IMG/VR virus record: IMGVR_UViG_3300043464_002221
Coordinates: 1 to 37,702 of that record
Reading direction: 5' to 3' (one strand)
Length of the DNA: 37,702 bases
From: a virus
Below the pieces are notes generated by a model that worked only from the letters and a program-made list of their open reading frames with translations, ran no database searches and was not told where the DNA came from. Position 1 is the stretch's first letter. Each line of letters begins with the position of its first letter. This document shows, in pieces, positions 23,851 through 31,699 of this stretch. The position numbers and the translations under genes are program-made.

Positions 23851-24569
23851 TGTGACGTAAAAAAAGCGGTTAGCCCCTCTAGCACAATTGTCTCTGTCAC
23901 TTCAGTTACGGGATTTGTTACCTTAACTTCATGCCTTAATTTTGGCATGGTTTCAAAAAAACTTTGAATCTTATTAAATTCTGTGCTGGTCAATTCATCA
24001 AAGAAAGTATTCCACTCCTCTTTACTATAATCTGAGAAAACATAAACTTCATCTTCCACACACAGCTTATCAACACAATCAATAATCATATCGTAGGTCT
24101 GACTGGATGAAATCTTCTCAAGGTCAAAATTGTTCTTGATGAATTGATCCAGCGACGGGTACTTCATCTCGAGGACAAATTTATCTCCTATTTTAATATT
24201 CTTAGTATGATTAGGATCTTTTTGAACCTTAACTTCATCTAGATCAATTTGAATCTTAACTTCTGTCACTCCATCATCTGGACAGTAAACAGTAAGTTCA
24301 ATTGTCTCTCCTACGGATTTCTTTCGGATATTTAAGAACAAAAATTCAATATCAAACGTGGGCAAAGTTTCAACTTTAATACCTTTCGTTAGAATGCAAT
24401 TAGAAATAATTGTTCTAATTGCATTTGTGATTTCAATATTGCTCTCAGATTCAAGTGCCAACAGCAGTAACTTTTCTTCCTTTACTAAAAATGGCCTAAA
24501 CTTAATAGGCTTTTCGGTGGAAGGAAGAATCAATTCATAAGTTGGAACAGTTAAAGAGGGTAATGGCAT
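23847..24569 (-). CDS. gp26: Baseplate hub assembly protein gp26
   Basis: The 240-aa product matches the T4 baseplate hub gp26 family: an N-terminal strand region PSLTVPTYELILPSTEKPIK, KFRPFLVKEEKLLLLALES, the conserved IELTVYCPDDGV segment that replaces a zinc site, and a C-terminal FFETMPKLRHEV near the end. gp26 is needed to build the central hub of the baseplate. It is preceded by CTAAATA (24595-24601) at late-promoter spacing and is coupled by ATGA to the following 56-aa gene. Confidence 0.85.
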   Translation of the reverse strand: MPLPSLTVPTYELILPSTEKPIKFRPFLVKEEKLLLLALESESNIEITNAIRTIISNCILTKGIKVETLPTFDIEFLFLNIRKKSVGETIELTVYCPDDGVTEVKIQIDLDEVKVQKDPNHTKNIKIGDKFVLEMKYPSLDQFIKNNFDLEKISSSQTYDMIIDCVDKLCVEDEVYVFSDYSKEEWNTFFDELTSTEFNKIQSFFETMPKLRHEVKVTNPVTEVTETIVLEGLTAFFTSQ

Positions 24570-24593
24570 AATTAACCAATAATAATTTCTAAT

Positions 24594-25256
24594 CTATTTA
24601 GTTGGACTTCCCAAGATTCTTTGACGGACGTACCTAGTGTAAGTGAAATTTACTGAACATTTTAAGACAGTTCCAGTCTCATAAGAAACTGGCATTGAAT
24701 CAATAGAAATAGGAAAAGCATCAATGAATGTGTAATTGAGTATTTTAGAATCTGCTTGTCTATCTTCTTTAACGCCCAAATTTCGTTCAAATTTTGTTAT
24801 GGCAAGCTCACCAGCATATTGGTTTTTGAACTTCATTCTATATGAAGCCTGTCGGGTTTTAAACAAATTTTGATTATCTTCATTAACTATAAAGTTTTTC
24901 CAGCCTTCTAGAAATTCAATGATGTCATAGTTTTGATCCACTATGAAAGTGAAAGATGATTGGTTATCATACTGCCGGCGATATGCCATTCTCTCGGTAA
25001 CACCAGGAAAATCATTAGTTACTTCGTGGGTGTATAATGTGCTTCCAGGTAGTGTTGCACTCTCACATAATATGACTAAATTGTCCAGAAATGACTGACT
25101 AAATTGACTACCAAATCTAGCTTGATTTTGTAGAAATTGTATCAGACCTTCAGGTGGCACTATCTTAATAGCGAAATGGGAGGTTAATGCGGGCCTAAGA
25201 ATTGTGGCTTTTATGTCCTTAATCTTTTTGGGATTGGAATCTCCTTTTAATGACAT
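24594..25256 (-). CDS. gp54: Tail-tube family protein, gp54-like
   Basis: The 220-aa product is of the T4 gp19/gp54 tail-tube fold: a core with LVILCESATLPGSTL and THEVTNDFPG, then SSFTFIVDQNYDIIEFLEGW, YAGELAITKFER and DAFPISIDSMPVSY. The conserved pattern matches tube proteins, while its place beside gp26 and gp48 rather than the sheath gene gp18 suggests gp54, the protein that starts tube growth on the baseplate. It has its own CTAAATA promoter at 25281-25287 and diverges from gp4. Confidence 0.7.
   Translation of the reverse strand: MSLKGDSNPKKIKDIKATILRPALTSHFAIKIVPPEGLIQFLQNQARFGSQFSQSFLDNLVILCESATLPGSTLYTHEVTNDFPGVTERMAYRRQYDNQSSFTFIVDQNYDIIEFLEGWKNFIVNEDNQNLFKTRQASYRMKFKNQYAGELAITKFERNLGVKEDRQADSKILNYTFIDAFPISIDSMPVSYETGTVLKCSVNFTYTRYVRQRILGSPTK
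24595..24601 (-). promoter_or_regulatory. Late-promoter-like motif CTAAATA
   Basis: On the minus strand CTAAATAGATTAG lies about 26 bases ahead of gp26. The stop codon TAG of the upstream gp54-like gene sits within one base of the motif. Confidence 0.5.
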
Positions 25257-25261
25257 AAATA
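25255..25261 (+). promoter_or_regulatory. Late-promoter-like motif CATAAATA
   Basis: CATAAATA on the plus strand, with its core ATAAATA at 25255-25261, lies 29 bases before the TTG at 25290 that starts gp4. It overlaps the gp54-like start codon of the divergent gene, so two late promoters share about 35 bases. Confidence 0.5.
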
Positions 25262-25280
25262 TTACTAATTGCTTATATAT

Positions 25281-25287
25281 TATTTAG
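25281..25287 (-). promoter_or_regulatory. Late-promoter-like motif CTAAATA
   Basis: CTAAATAATATATAAG on the minus strand lies about 25 bases ahead of the gp54-like gene. It is almost the same sequence as that before the giant fibre gene. Confidence 0.6.
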
Positions 25288-25289
25288 CT

Positions 25290-25739
25290 TTGGCAGAGAA
25301 AAAATACGTTCAAAACTATTTTAGACCAATCAATCCCCAAAAATATGTTGGAGATGTGAATGATATTGTCTATAGAAGTAGCTATGAACTCAAGGCTTTT
25401 CATTGGTGTGATAGGACATCAGAAATATTAGAGTGGAGTAGTGAGACCATAATAATCAAATATTTTGATCCAACTACTAATAAGATAAGAAGATATTTTC
25501 CAGATCTTTATATAAAAATAAGAGATAAGACCGGAGTTGTAAAAAGATACATTATTGAGATTAAACCAAAAAGACAGACTGAACCACCTAAACCTTCAGC
25601 CCGGAAAAAGTCCAAGACATATTTAAATGAGATGGCAACTTATCAAAAAAATCTGGCAAAGTGGACTGCGGCCGAAAACTTCTGTAAAGAAAATGGTCTA
25701 GAATTTATTAAAATCACAGAGAACGAGTTATTTCTATGA
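25290..25739 (+). CDS. gp4: Head completion protein gp4
   Basis: The 149-aa product opens AEKKYVQNYFRPINPQKY and continues VGDVNDIVYRSSYEL, then FHWCDRTSEILEWSSETIII, PDLYIKIRD and YIIEIKPKRQ. This is the T4 gp4 family, which has a TnsA/endonuclease-like fold (the EIKP segment supplies the core) and finishes packaged heads before tail joining. TTG at 25290 is preferred over TTG at 25269 because the late promoter at 25255-25261 would place the transcript start after the earlier codon. Its stop overlaps the next gene as ATGA. Confidence 0.85.
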   Translation: MAEKKYVQNYFRPINPQKYVGDVNDIVYRSSYELKAFHWCDRTSEILEWSSETIIIKYFDPTTNKIRRYFPDLYIKIRDKTGVVKRYIIEIKPKRQTEPPKPSARKKSKTYLNEMATYQKNLAKWTAAENFCKENGLEFIKITENELFL

Positions 25740-26305
25740 AGTTCCCAATGCAATTAAACGCTGGTGCTAGAATGGCACTGTCAGCGGTTCAGACTCTAAG
25801 AAAGTTCTTCTCCAGACTAGGAAAGGCTAGTGAAACTAGAATAAAGGTAATTTTAGATAATTTCAAAAAAGCAGACCCGACTGTTGTATTTCCACCATCT
25901 ATATTAGAAGAAACAGATGAGTATTATGCCGTAAAGAACTTTGTTGAAAAACTGCCACCCAATCTTAGTCCACCGCAATATTTCAATTTGGCAATTGAGC
26001 TACTACAGAAATTAGGAAGAGGCGAAGAGGCACTAGACAGGCACGGACTTTACACCTTTAAGTATATTGCCGTAACAAAGGGAAAGTATTATGATGTATT
26101 TCCGGTTATACTTCTAACGTCTGTAGATAGATCTTATTATAGAGGATTTAATTTTCACTGGGAACGGGCTCCGCAGTATGTTGAGAGCGTTTATAGAAAC
26201 TACAACTTCTCAAGAGTACAAAGTAAGTTTTATAGAATCAAACCGCACGAATTGGAATATTTTCTGCAGATACCAACATTTTTGCCCATATATATTCCAG
26301 AATAA
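25736..26305 (+). CDS. Conserved cyanophage virion-region protein
   Basis: The 189-aa product begins MKFPMQLNAGARMALSAVQT with a helical, Lys/Arg-rich N-terminus (RKFFSRLGKASETRIKVILD). A middle segment YFNLAIELLQKLGRGEEALD and a C-terminal part with conserved aromatic residues (SYYRGFNFHWER, SKFYRIKPHEL) follow. It is coupled to gp4 by ATGA and ends 27 bases before gp48. I believe the pattern recurs in T4-like cyanophages at this position, but I do not know its role. Confidence 0.6.
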   Translation: MKFPMQLNAGARMALSAVQTLRKFFSRLGKASETRIKVILDNFKKADPTVVFPPSILEETDEYYAVKNFVEKLPPNLSPPQYFNLAIELLQKLGRGEEALDRHGLYTFKYIAVTKGKYYDVFPVILLTSVDRSYYRGFNFHWERAPQYVESVYRNYNFSRVQSKFYRIKPHELEYFLQIPTFLPIYIPE

Positions 26306-26308
26306 ATA
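26302..26308 (+). promoter_or_regulatory. Late-promoter-like motif AATAAATA
   Basis: AATAAATATAATATAG begins in the stop codon region of the upstream gene and lies 24 bases ahead of the gp48 ATG. It is one base off the T4 TATAAATA consensus. Confidence 0.65.
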
Positions 26309-26331
26309 TAATATAGTGGGAATTATGTGTA

Positions 26332-27702
26332 ATGGCAGATTTAGTCTCTAAACCATTTACGGCAAAGGTTAAATGGGTTCCCACTCAGAATGAGCCTAAA
26401 AATCCTTTTGGAATTACCACCGTAAAAGAGCAGAGTAGAAGTTATATTGTTGAGGTGGATTCCAAAAATTATGGAAATATGACCGTTTACGATACCACTG
26501 GCGGTGGAAAGACTGCGGTTTTTAATTCTGAATTTGATGGCGATAAGAAATATACTCAACTACCTTCGGCAATTTTAAAAACATATCCAGAATCGGTTCA
26601 AAAAAGTATTCTAGATGTTGTGGGAAAAGCTGCAGAAACGCAGCGAACTGCGGTTATAAAGGAAAAATTAGGAAATAGTTCCACGCCACTCTCTGAGCAG
26701 TTTAAGTATCTTCCAGGTTTCAATAGCACTGGTGCCTCAACAGAGCAGGCTGATTCAACTAGAGTTAGAAATATATCAATTCAAAAAAAAGGAATAGATC
26801 CACTTTCTAAGGCCTTTGAGAGTAATGGGTTTAAAAATAGTCTGAATTTGTCATACCCTTTAAATTTTGATAAAAATTCAACTCAAGATTTTATTGAATT
26901 TAAGGTTATTGAATACCAACCTAGAATTTTTACAACTGAGGGATTACAAAGACTCAAAAGGTATGGTAGCACTGATAAGAAAAAAGTAATCAGGAGCACG
27001 ATAAGATTACCAATTCAAGGTGGAATTACTGATAACAATAATGTAAATTGGGGTGCAGAGCCTTTAGATGCAATACAACAAGCTGCATCATTTGTTTCGC
27101 TAACCGCTCAAAATGAAGACCCAACATCCATAATTAGTGAATTTTCAGATCTAATACAAAACAAAAGTATTAATCCGGCTGTTCAGGCATTTATTCAGGC
27201 GGAAATGGTCAAAATGGCAACTAGCTCTAATAATAACTTCTTTAGTAGAGCATTCGGGGCAATTTTAAATCCAAATATGGAACTCTTATTTCAGAATGTT
27301 GAATTGCGCCCATTTAGTTTCAGATTTGACCTAACACCAAGAGAGGAGCAAGAAGCAATAGTAGTCAAAAAGATCATAAGAGTATTCAAGCAAAGTATGG
27401 CACCCCGTCAGGGTGTTGCAGATATATTTCTAAAGACCCCGATGGTTTATGATATTAGATATGTTAATGGTATAAAGAAATCTGATCATACGTCTCTAAA
27501 CAAGATCAAAACTTGTGCTCTAAAGAATTTCTCGGTCAATTATACGCCATCCAATCAATATATGACTTATGGAGATACTGAGGCCACTATGTCGGCATAT
27601 TCTTTAGATATGCAATTTCAAGAACTTGAGCCGGTGTATTTTGATGATTACGATCACGATGAATTTAAAGATGATAAATCTAACGTTTCAATAGGTTACT
27701 GA
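26332..27702 (+). CDS. gp48: Baseplate tail-tube cap protein gp48
   Basis: The 456-aa product is a gp48-type protein: an N-terminal KPFTAKVKWVPTQNEPKNP segment, a long variable middle, and the conserved C-terminal third NVELRPFSFRFDLTPREEQE, IIRVFKQSMAPR, and SNQYMTYGDTEATMSAYSLD. The phrase ELRPFSF and YLTY/YMTYG-type ending are family hallmarks. gp48 caps the hub dome and, with gp54, starts the tail tube. It follows a late-promoter-like motif and is followed directly by gp53. Confidence 0.85.
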   Translation: MADLVSKPFTAKVKWVPTQNEPKNPFGITTVKEQSRSYIVEVDSKNYGNMTVYDTTGGGKTAVFNSEFDGDKKYTQLPSAILKTYPESVQKSILDVVGKAAETQRTAVIKEKLGNSSTPLSEQFKYLPGFNSTGASTEQADSTRVRNISIQKKGIDPLSKAFESNGFKNSLNLSYPLNFDKNSTQDFIEFKVIEYQPRIFTTEGLQRLKRYGSTDKKKVIRSTIRLPIQGGITDNNNVNWGAEPLDAIQQAASFVSLTAQNEDPTSIISEFSDLIQNKSINPAVQAFIQAEMVKMATSSNNNFFSRAFGAILNPNMELLFQNVELRPFSFRFDLTPREEQEAIVVKKIIRVFKQSMAPRQGVADIFLKTPMVYDIRYVNGIKKSDHTSLNKIKTCALKNFSVNYTPSNQYMTYGDTEATMSAYSLDMQFQELEPVYFDDYDHDEFKDDKSNVSIGY

Positions 27703-27704
27703 TA

Positions 27705-28706
27705 ATGCCATTTTATTTTCGCACAATTCCAAATTTAGACTACATCAATCCAGAGAAAACGGCTAGTATTTCTGAATACATTCAAATCAAGAATCTTTTC
27801 AGACGAGGTAGATTGAGAGAAGATATTTTCGGAGATTTGGTCTACTTCACGAAATATAACATTGTAGGAAATGAAAGACCAGATCAGGTTGCGGAAAAAT
27901 ATTATAGCGATCCTTCACTTGATTGGGTTATTCTTTTATCAAATAATATTTTAGATGTAAGATCTGAATGGCCTCTGGATAATAATTCTTTTGATTCTGC
28001 AATGTTGGATAAGTATGGTTCTTATGAGAATTTACATGGTGGCATTCATCATTACGAAACTATTGAGATTAAAAATTCCGATGGTATTGTTATGCTCCCA
28101 TCTGGTATTAGAATGAAACCAAATTGGAAAACTAATGGAAACTTCGTTGAAGTTAATACTAAAAAAATCTTTCAGATATTTTGTGGAGATGGCATTACCC
28201 CAACTAATATTGCAAGTGTCACCCTATCAATTGGTATTCAGAGTCTAAAGATAGGCGATGAAATTAACATAAGCAACATCACTGATAATATTTTTAACGG
28301 GACTTTCCGTGTTACTGATATTCAAGATCCGTTCGGAACCGGAAATATTAGTGCATTTTCATATCAACTTTCATCTGTTCCTGATATTGCTAGTCCGCCA
28401 ATGAGTAATAGTAATCTAGAAGAAGCTGCATATAGTGGTGGAGTTTCGGGAAATTCTTATTACTTTGAATATACAGATAAGAATAGTACAATTAGGCTTG
28501 CGAGTTCTAAAGTCTTAACAGAAGTGAGCAATTATGATTATGAGTTAAACCTTAATAATAAGAAACGGGAAATTTATATACTGAAGCCAACTTATCTTGG
28601 TATCATTCTTAATGATGCCGAAGAGTTTAGTAGCTATAAGACAGGTGGTTCACAATATGTCAATGATACATTAAAAAGAGGAGAAAACAGTAGACTCTAT
28701 TCATGA
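27705..28706 (+). CDS. gp53: Baseplate wedge protein gp53
   Basis: The 333-aa product has the gp53 N-terminal signature: MPFYFRTIPNLDYINPEK, then YIQIKNLFRRGRLREDIFGD and FTKYNIVGNERPDQVAEKYY, DWVILLSNNILD. The C-terminal region ends with KKREIYILKPTYLGIIL, as in cyanophage homologues. gp53 is part of the baseplate wedge. It starts two bases after gp48. Its stop overlaps the 3' end of the convergent repeat-protein gene by 10 bases (28697-28706), unusually tight for unrelated genes. Confidence 0.85.
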   Translation: MPFYFRTIPNLDYINPEKTASISEYIQIKNLFRRGRLREDIFGDLVYFTKYNIVGNERPDQVAEKYYSDPSLDWVILLSNNILDVRSEWPLDNNSFDSAMLDKYGSYENLHGGIHHYETIEIKNSDGIVMLPSGIRMKPNWKTNGNFVEVNTKKIFQIFCGDGITPTNIASVTLSIGIQSLKIGDEINISNITDNIFNGTFRVTDIQDPFGTGNISAFSYQLSSVPDIASPPMSNSNLEEAAYSGGVSGNSYYFEYTDKNSTIRLASSKVLTEVSNYDYELNLNNKKREIYILKPTYLGIILNDAEEFSSYKTGGSQYVNDTLKRGENSRLYS

Positions 28707-28951
28707 GTATTATAAAACTCATAGGCTCTTACCGTCTGAATGACTTCTCGGGTTGCGTTTGGGTTTCTTTCAACTCTACAGCGAACCCAACAATTCTCAT
28801 CTCGGGCGAGAATTGTTAGAGTTTCTGGTGGAGTGTTGGGATTGGATGCAACTCCACTGCGAACACCCGCATCCTTATCTCGGGCGAGAATTGTTAGAGT
28901 TTCTGGTGGAGTGTTGGGGTTGACCGCTAGCAGAATCTTTTGGTCTTTCAT
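28697..28951 (-). CDS. LRV/HEAT-like repeat protein, copy E (2 repeats)
   Basis: The 84-aa product starts MKDQKILLAVNPNTPPETLT (the same leader as copy G), has two repeats and the cap NPNATREVIQTVRAYEFY, then a short tail NTHE. Its ATG overlaps the TGA of copy F as ATGA, the same junction as the other pairs. The gene faces gp53 and shares ten bases with its 3' end, so it sits exactly between two convergent transcription units. Function unknown. Confidence 0.85.
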   Translation of the reverse strand: MKDQKILLAVNPNTPPETLTILARDKDAGVRSGVASNPNTPPETLTILARDENCWVRCRVERNPNATREVIQTVRAYEFYNTHE

Positions 28952-29274
28952 AATGTTGGATGCTCCTTATAAAACTCATAGGCTCTTACAGTTTGAATGA
29001 TTTCTCGGGTAGCGTTTGGGTTTCTTTGAACATTCCAGCGAACAGTCCAATCCTTATCTTGGACAAGAATTTCTAAAGATTCTGGTGGTGTGTTGGGGTT
29101 CTTTGCAACACCACAGCGAACAGTCCAATCCTTATCTTGGACAAGAATTTCTAAAGATTCTGGTGGTGTGTTGGGGTTTTGTGCAACATAACAGCGAACA
29201 TACACATCCTTATCTCGGGCAAGAATTGTTAGAGTTTCTGGTGGTGTGTTGGGGTTGCGGGCAACAGAATACAT
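28948..29274 (-). CDS. LRV/HEAT-like repeat protein, copy F (3 repeats)
   Basis: From ATG 29274 the 108-aa product (MYSVARNPNTPPETLTIL) has three repeats and the cap NPNATREIIQTVRAYEFYKEHPTL. Two neighbouring repeats use an unusual variant ESLEILVQDKDWTV and are identical over 65 bases, showing recent unit duplication. A longer in-frame start would run into the gp32 terminator and is rejected. It is placed between the gp32 terminator and copy E. Confidence 0.8.
   Translation of the reverse strand: MYSVARNPNTPPETLTILARDKDVYVRCYVAQNPNTPPESLEILVQDKDWTVRCGVAKNPNTPPESLEILVQDKDWTVRWNVQRNPNATREIIQTVRAYEFYKEHPTL
29036..29178. repeat. Tandem 78-base repeat, 65 bases exact
   Basis: Bases 29036-29100 and 29114-29178 are identical, offset by 78. 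They encode the duplicated PPESLEILVQDKDWTV unit of copy F. Confidence 0.85.
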
Positions 29275-29319
29275 AGTGTTTTTCTTGTTGTTCCTATAAT
29301 AACACCAATACTCTGCCCT

Positions 29320-29355
29320 TAAAGAAAAAGGGGGCACATATTAAAGTGTCCCCCC
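29320..29355 (-). terminator. Intrinsic terminator after gp32
   Basis: On the minus strand GGGGGACAC and GTGCCCCC form a GC-rich stem (arms 29330-29337 and 29346-29355, one bulged base) around an AT loop, followed by CTTTTTCTTT. It begins seven bases after the gp32 stop. Confidence 0.85.
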
Positions 29356-29361
29356 GCTAGT

Positions 29362-30297
29362 TCAACCGTCAGCTAGTGCCATAAAACGCTGAAGGTCTTC
29401 ATCATCGTCATCGGATACTGTTGCCTTAGCCTTAGAATATGACTCCTCGAGTTCAGCGAGAATATCTTGCTGGGGATTCAGAAGTTCTTCCAATTCCTTT
29501 TCCTGCTCTTCAGCACTAGGGGCAGGACGCGAATTAGTAACCATATAGAACCGCTTTTGAAGTTCTTCATTGGTCTTAAACTTACTGGGAGCAACAATCT
29601 CTTGAAGAGAATGCAATTGACTATATACGGCTTCTAGCTTATCGTCATCGCCCCCAAGAAATTCGCTCTTAGATTCAAATTTGCTATCATCATAATTGGG
29701 CATCTTACGTTGCTTACCGTTAATAGTGGTTTCAACAGTCTTAACAATAAGACGGAAATTTGCACCCTCCCAGAAATCAAAAGGTTCAATGACAGGATCG
29801 CTATCAAATTCAGGCTTTACCGCTGATAGAATCTTATCAAAGATCTTCTGACCGAATCGGAAGATCTTTACAGTACCCTCAAGTGAAGGATCTGCTGGAT
29901 TACTGACAACATATACGTTGGCATAATAAGATAGTTTACGCTTTCTATCACGGGCAATTGCCTTATCAGATTCAATTCCACTGTTCCAGAGTGCGCTATT
30001 TTCGGAACATATAAAGCACGATTCATTATGAGTTGTTGGACAATTCTCAATGAGCCACTTGCCATTTACCTGAAAACCATGATTATAAAGGCGAACAAAG
30101 GCTGCATCTTCTCCTGATGGGGCAGGAAGAAAGCGTAGAATCGCTCGTCCATTTCCACTCTTATCGGTTTCTAATTTAAAGATATTTTTATCTTCGGTAT
30201 AAGAGCTACTATTTAATTTTTCGGCATCTTTCAGGAGCTTTTCGGTGAGAGCACCGATTCCTGATTTGCTCTGCTTTTTAAGTTGTTTGAAATCCAT
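29362..30297 (-). CDS. gp32: Single-stranded DNA-binding protein gp32
   Basis: From ATG 30297 the 311-aa product has the gp32 layout. It has a basic N-terminus (MDFKQLKKQSKSGIG) for cooperative binding and an OB-fold core with GRAILRFLPAPSGEDAAFVR. The zinc site is Cys86-x3-His90-x3-Cys94-x2-Cys97 (CPTTHNESCFIC). An acidic tail DDDDEDLQRFMALADG contacts other replication proteins. An upstream in-frame start at 30357 adds 20 residues but is not needed. It coats ssDNA in replication, repair and recombination. The gene ends at a strong terminator. Confidence 0.9.
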   Translation of the reverse strand: MDFKQLKKQSKSGIGALTEKLLKDAEKLNSSSYTEDKNIFKLETDKSGNGRAILRFLPAPSGEDAAFVRLYNHGFQVNGKWLIENCPTTHNESCFICSENSALWNSGIESDKAIARDRKRKLSYYANVYVVSNPADPSLEGTVKIFRFGQKIFDKILSAVKPEFDSDPVIEPFDFWEGANFRLIVKTVETTINGKQRKMPNYDDSKFESKSEFLGGDDDKLEAVYSQLHSLQEIVAPSKFKTNEELQKRFYMVTNSRPAPSAEEQEKELEELLNPQQDILAELEESYSKAKATVSDDDDEDLQRFMALADG

Positions 30298-30375
30298 AAT
30301 ACGTTGAATTGCGTTAGATGTTTTATTTGTTTTGATTTGGAAGCTTTTTGAAATCAAAGGTTTGCCAACCAGGAA

Positions 30376-30382
30376 TATTTAG
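30376..30382 (-). promoter_or_regulatory. Possible late-promoter-like motif CTAAATA
   Basis: CTAAATATTCC overlaps the methyltransferase stop codon and lies 79 bases ahead of gp32. The distance is larger than for the other motifs, so it may be a late promoter for gp32 with a long leader or a chance match. Confidence 0.3.
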
Positions 30383-31119
30383 AATAGAGTGTCTAGGGCA
30401 TTTGGAGCTGGAGTTTTGTTTATTCTCTCGGAACCAATTTTGAAATAATCTCCGTTAAGTTCCATACCGATATATCCTCTCCCCGTCTTCTTTGCAGCTA
30501 CACCCGATGTTCCGCTTCCAAATACATTATCTAGAACCACATCGCCCTCGTTGGTATAGGTCTTAATAAGGTATTCCATAAGAGCTAAAGGTTTTTGTGT
30601 TGGATGTAGACCCTTTTCCTGTTTGAATTTTATAACGGTTTTTGGATACCTAGAACCTTCTGGATTATCACGATGCTCGGATTTTAGATCTCCATAGACT
30701 TCGCCCAGTTTTTTCTTGGTTGACTTAAATCCACCATAAGGAGTAGAAATAGTCATTTGGGGATTGTATGTTGGGCTCTTTCTATAAAAGACCACTATAT
30801 TCTCGTGAGACTTAAGAGGCTGATATTTGGCTACCATTGGATTTGTTCCTTGAGGTTTTTCCCATATCCATTCATATCTAAAATTTTTAAGATTGGATGA
30901 TATAAGAGCCGTAGTAAAAGGCTGTGATGCAGTGAAAACCATTGCTGCATTTTCTTTTGCAATTCTATTGTACTGGTTCCATAAAGGCTCAAAGGGAATA
31001 AGAATATCAAACTTTGCGGCTGTTATTTCATATGGGAGATCTGCCAGAATCATATCAACCGAATTGTCGGGAATATTCGGCATAATCTCTAGGCAATCTC
31101 CTTGATATAAATCAATCAA
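30379..31119 (-). CDS. DNA methyltransferase, beta class (N6-adenine likely)
   Basis: The 246-aa product has the motif order of a beta-class DNA methyltransferase: the catalytic ADLPYEIT (residues 26-33), EWIWEKPQGTN, then SHENIVVFYRK, HPTQKP, and late in the protein the SAM-binding FGSGTSG (about 200-206). DLPY, rather than SPPY, favours N6-adenine. The TTG at 31119 has GGAGG nine bases upstream and overlaps the stop of the upstream gene. An ATG at 31149 would add ten residues. It lies in a pair with the putative nuclease and may protect phage DNA or act as a modification partner. Confidence 0.85.
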   Translation of the reverse strand: MIDLYQGDCLEIMPNIPDNSVDMILADLPYEITAAKFDILIPFEPLWNQYNRIAKENAAMVFTASQPFTTALISSNLKNFRYEWIWEKPQGTNPMVAKYQPLKSHENIVVFYRKSPTYNPQMTISTPYGGFKSTKKKLGEVYGDLKSEHRDNPEGSRYPKTVIKFKQEKGLHPTQKPLALMEYLIKTYTNEGDVVLDNVFGSGTSGVAAKKTGRGYIGMELNGDYFKIGSERINKTPAPNALDTLF

Positions 31120-31699
31120 TTGAAATAACCTCCGGCGTGATATTGGCATTGAGCAGCTTTATTGTGGTCCAGATTTGACCGCTCAAGGAGTGTCTTATCT
31201 CTGCTCTGTAATTGTCAGTGTCACAGTACCATCCAGTCTGATTTTGATTTTTACCATATTTCGGTAACCAGATTGCCTCTGAATAGTTTAACATTTTACT
31301 CTCAAAGAAAAAGAGGTAATAGTTCTTACTTGAAGGCTTTTTTGTCTCGGTTGCACAACACACGTAAACATCTTCTTTCTTATCTGAGAAGAATTTTATC
31401 TTATCCTCAAGAGTTTCATATTCTCCGCTTCTTGATCCACTGATAACAAGAGTTTCATTTTTTCTATTGTATTTTCCACTCTTATTTGATATTCTATATG
31501 TTTCACCATCAATGGTGCATACCTGATCTTTTCCGATACAATGAGATTTATCTGGTTTCCAATCGCTATACCCTTCGCCGTCTTCAACGGATTTGGCAAA
31601 TACCTCTTCCCAATATTCGGCAATTACTGGTAGGTCGTAAAGTTTATGGTGTCTTTTTATTCGTTTTTGTATAGCTCGCTTTATTGTTTTGTTTAACAT
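31112..31699 (-). CDS. Putative restriction-endonuclease-like protein
   Basis: The 195-aa product begins with a basic N-terminus and then has PVIAEYWEEVFAK, DWKPDKSHCIGKDQVCTIDG and YRISNKSGKYN, then VISGSRSGEYETLEDKIKFF and a C-terminal SLSGQIWTTIK. Asp58 in a strand, followed by ISNKSG with Lys73, resembles the D..(x)K core of PD-(D/E)XK type II restriction enzymes. The whole pattern reminds me of that group. It overlaps the methyltransferase start, and the pair interrupts the usual gp59-gp32 neighbourhood. The nuclease call is tentative; otherwise it is an unknown partner of the methyltransferase. Confidence 0.45.
   Translation of the reverse strand: MLNKTIKRAIQKRIKRHHKLYDLPVIAEYWEEVFAKSVEDGEGYSDWKPDKSHCIGKDQVCTIDGETYRISNKSGKYNRKNETLVISGSRSGEYETLEDKIKFFSDKKEDVYVCCATETKKPSSKNYYLFFFESKMLNYSEAIWLPKYGKNQNQTGWYCDTDNYRAEIRHSLSGQIWTTIKLLNANITPEVISID
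31129..31133 (-). promoter_or_regulatory. Ribosome binding site GGAGG for the methyltransferase
   Basis: GGAGG on the minus strand lies nine bases before TTG at 31119-31117, inside the end of the upstream gene. It supports an internal TTG start rather than the ATG at 31149, which has no such site. Confidence 0.5.

Noticed and set aside
29274-29337. Longer start of copy F at 29337
   Set aside because: The added residues would come from the gp32 terminator stem and U-tract, and lack family similarity.
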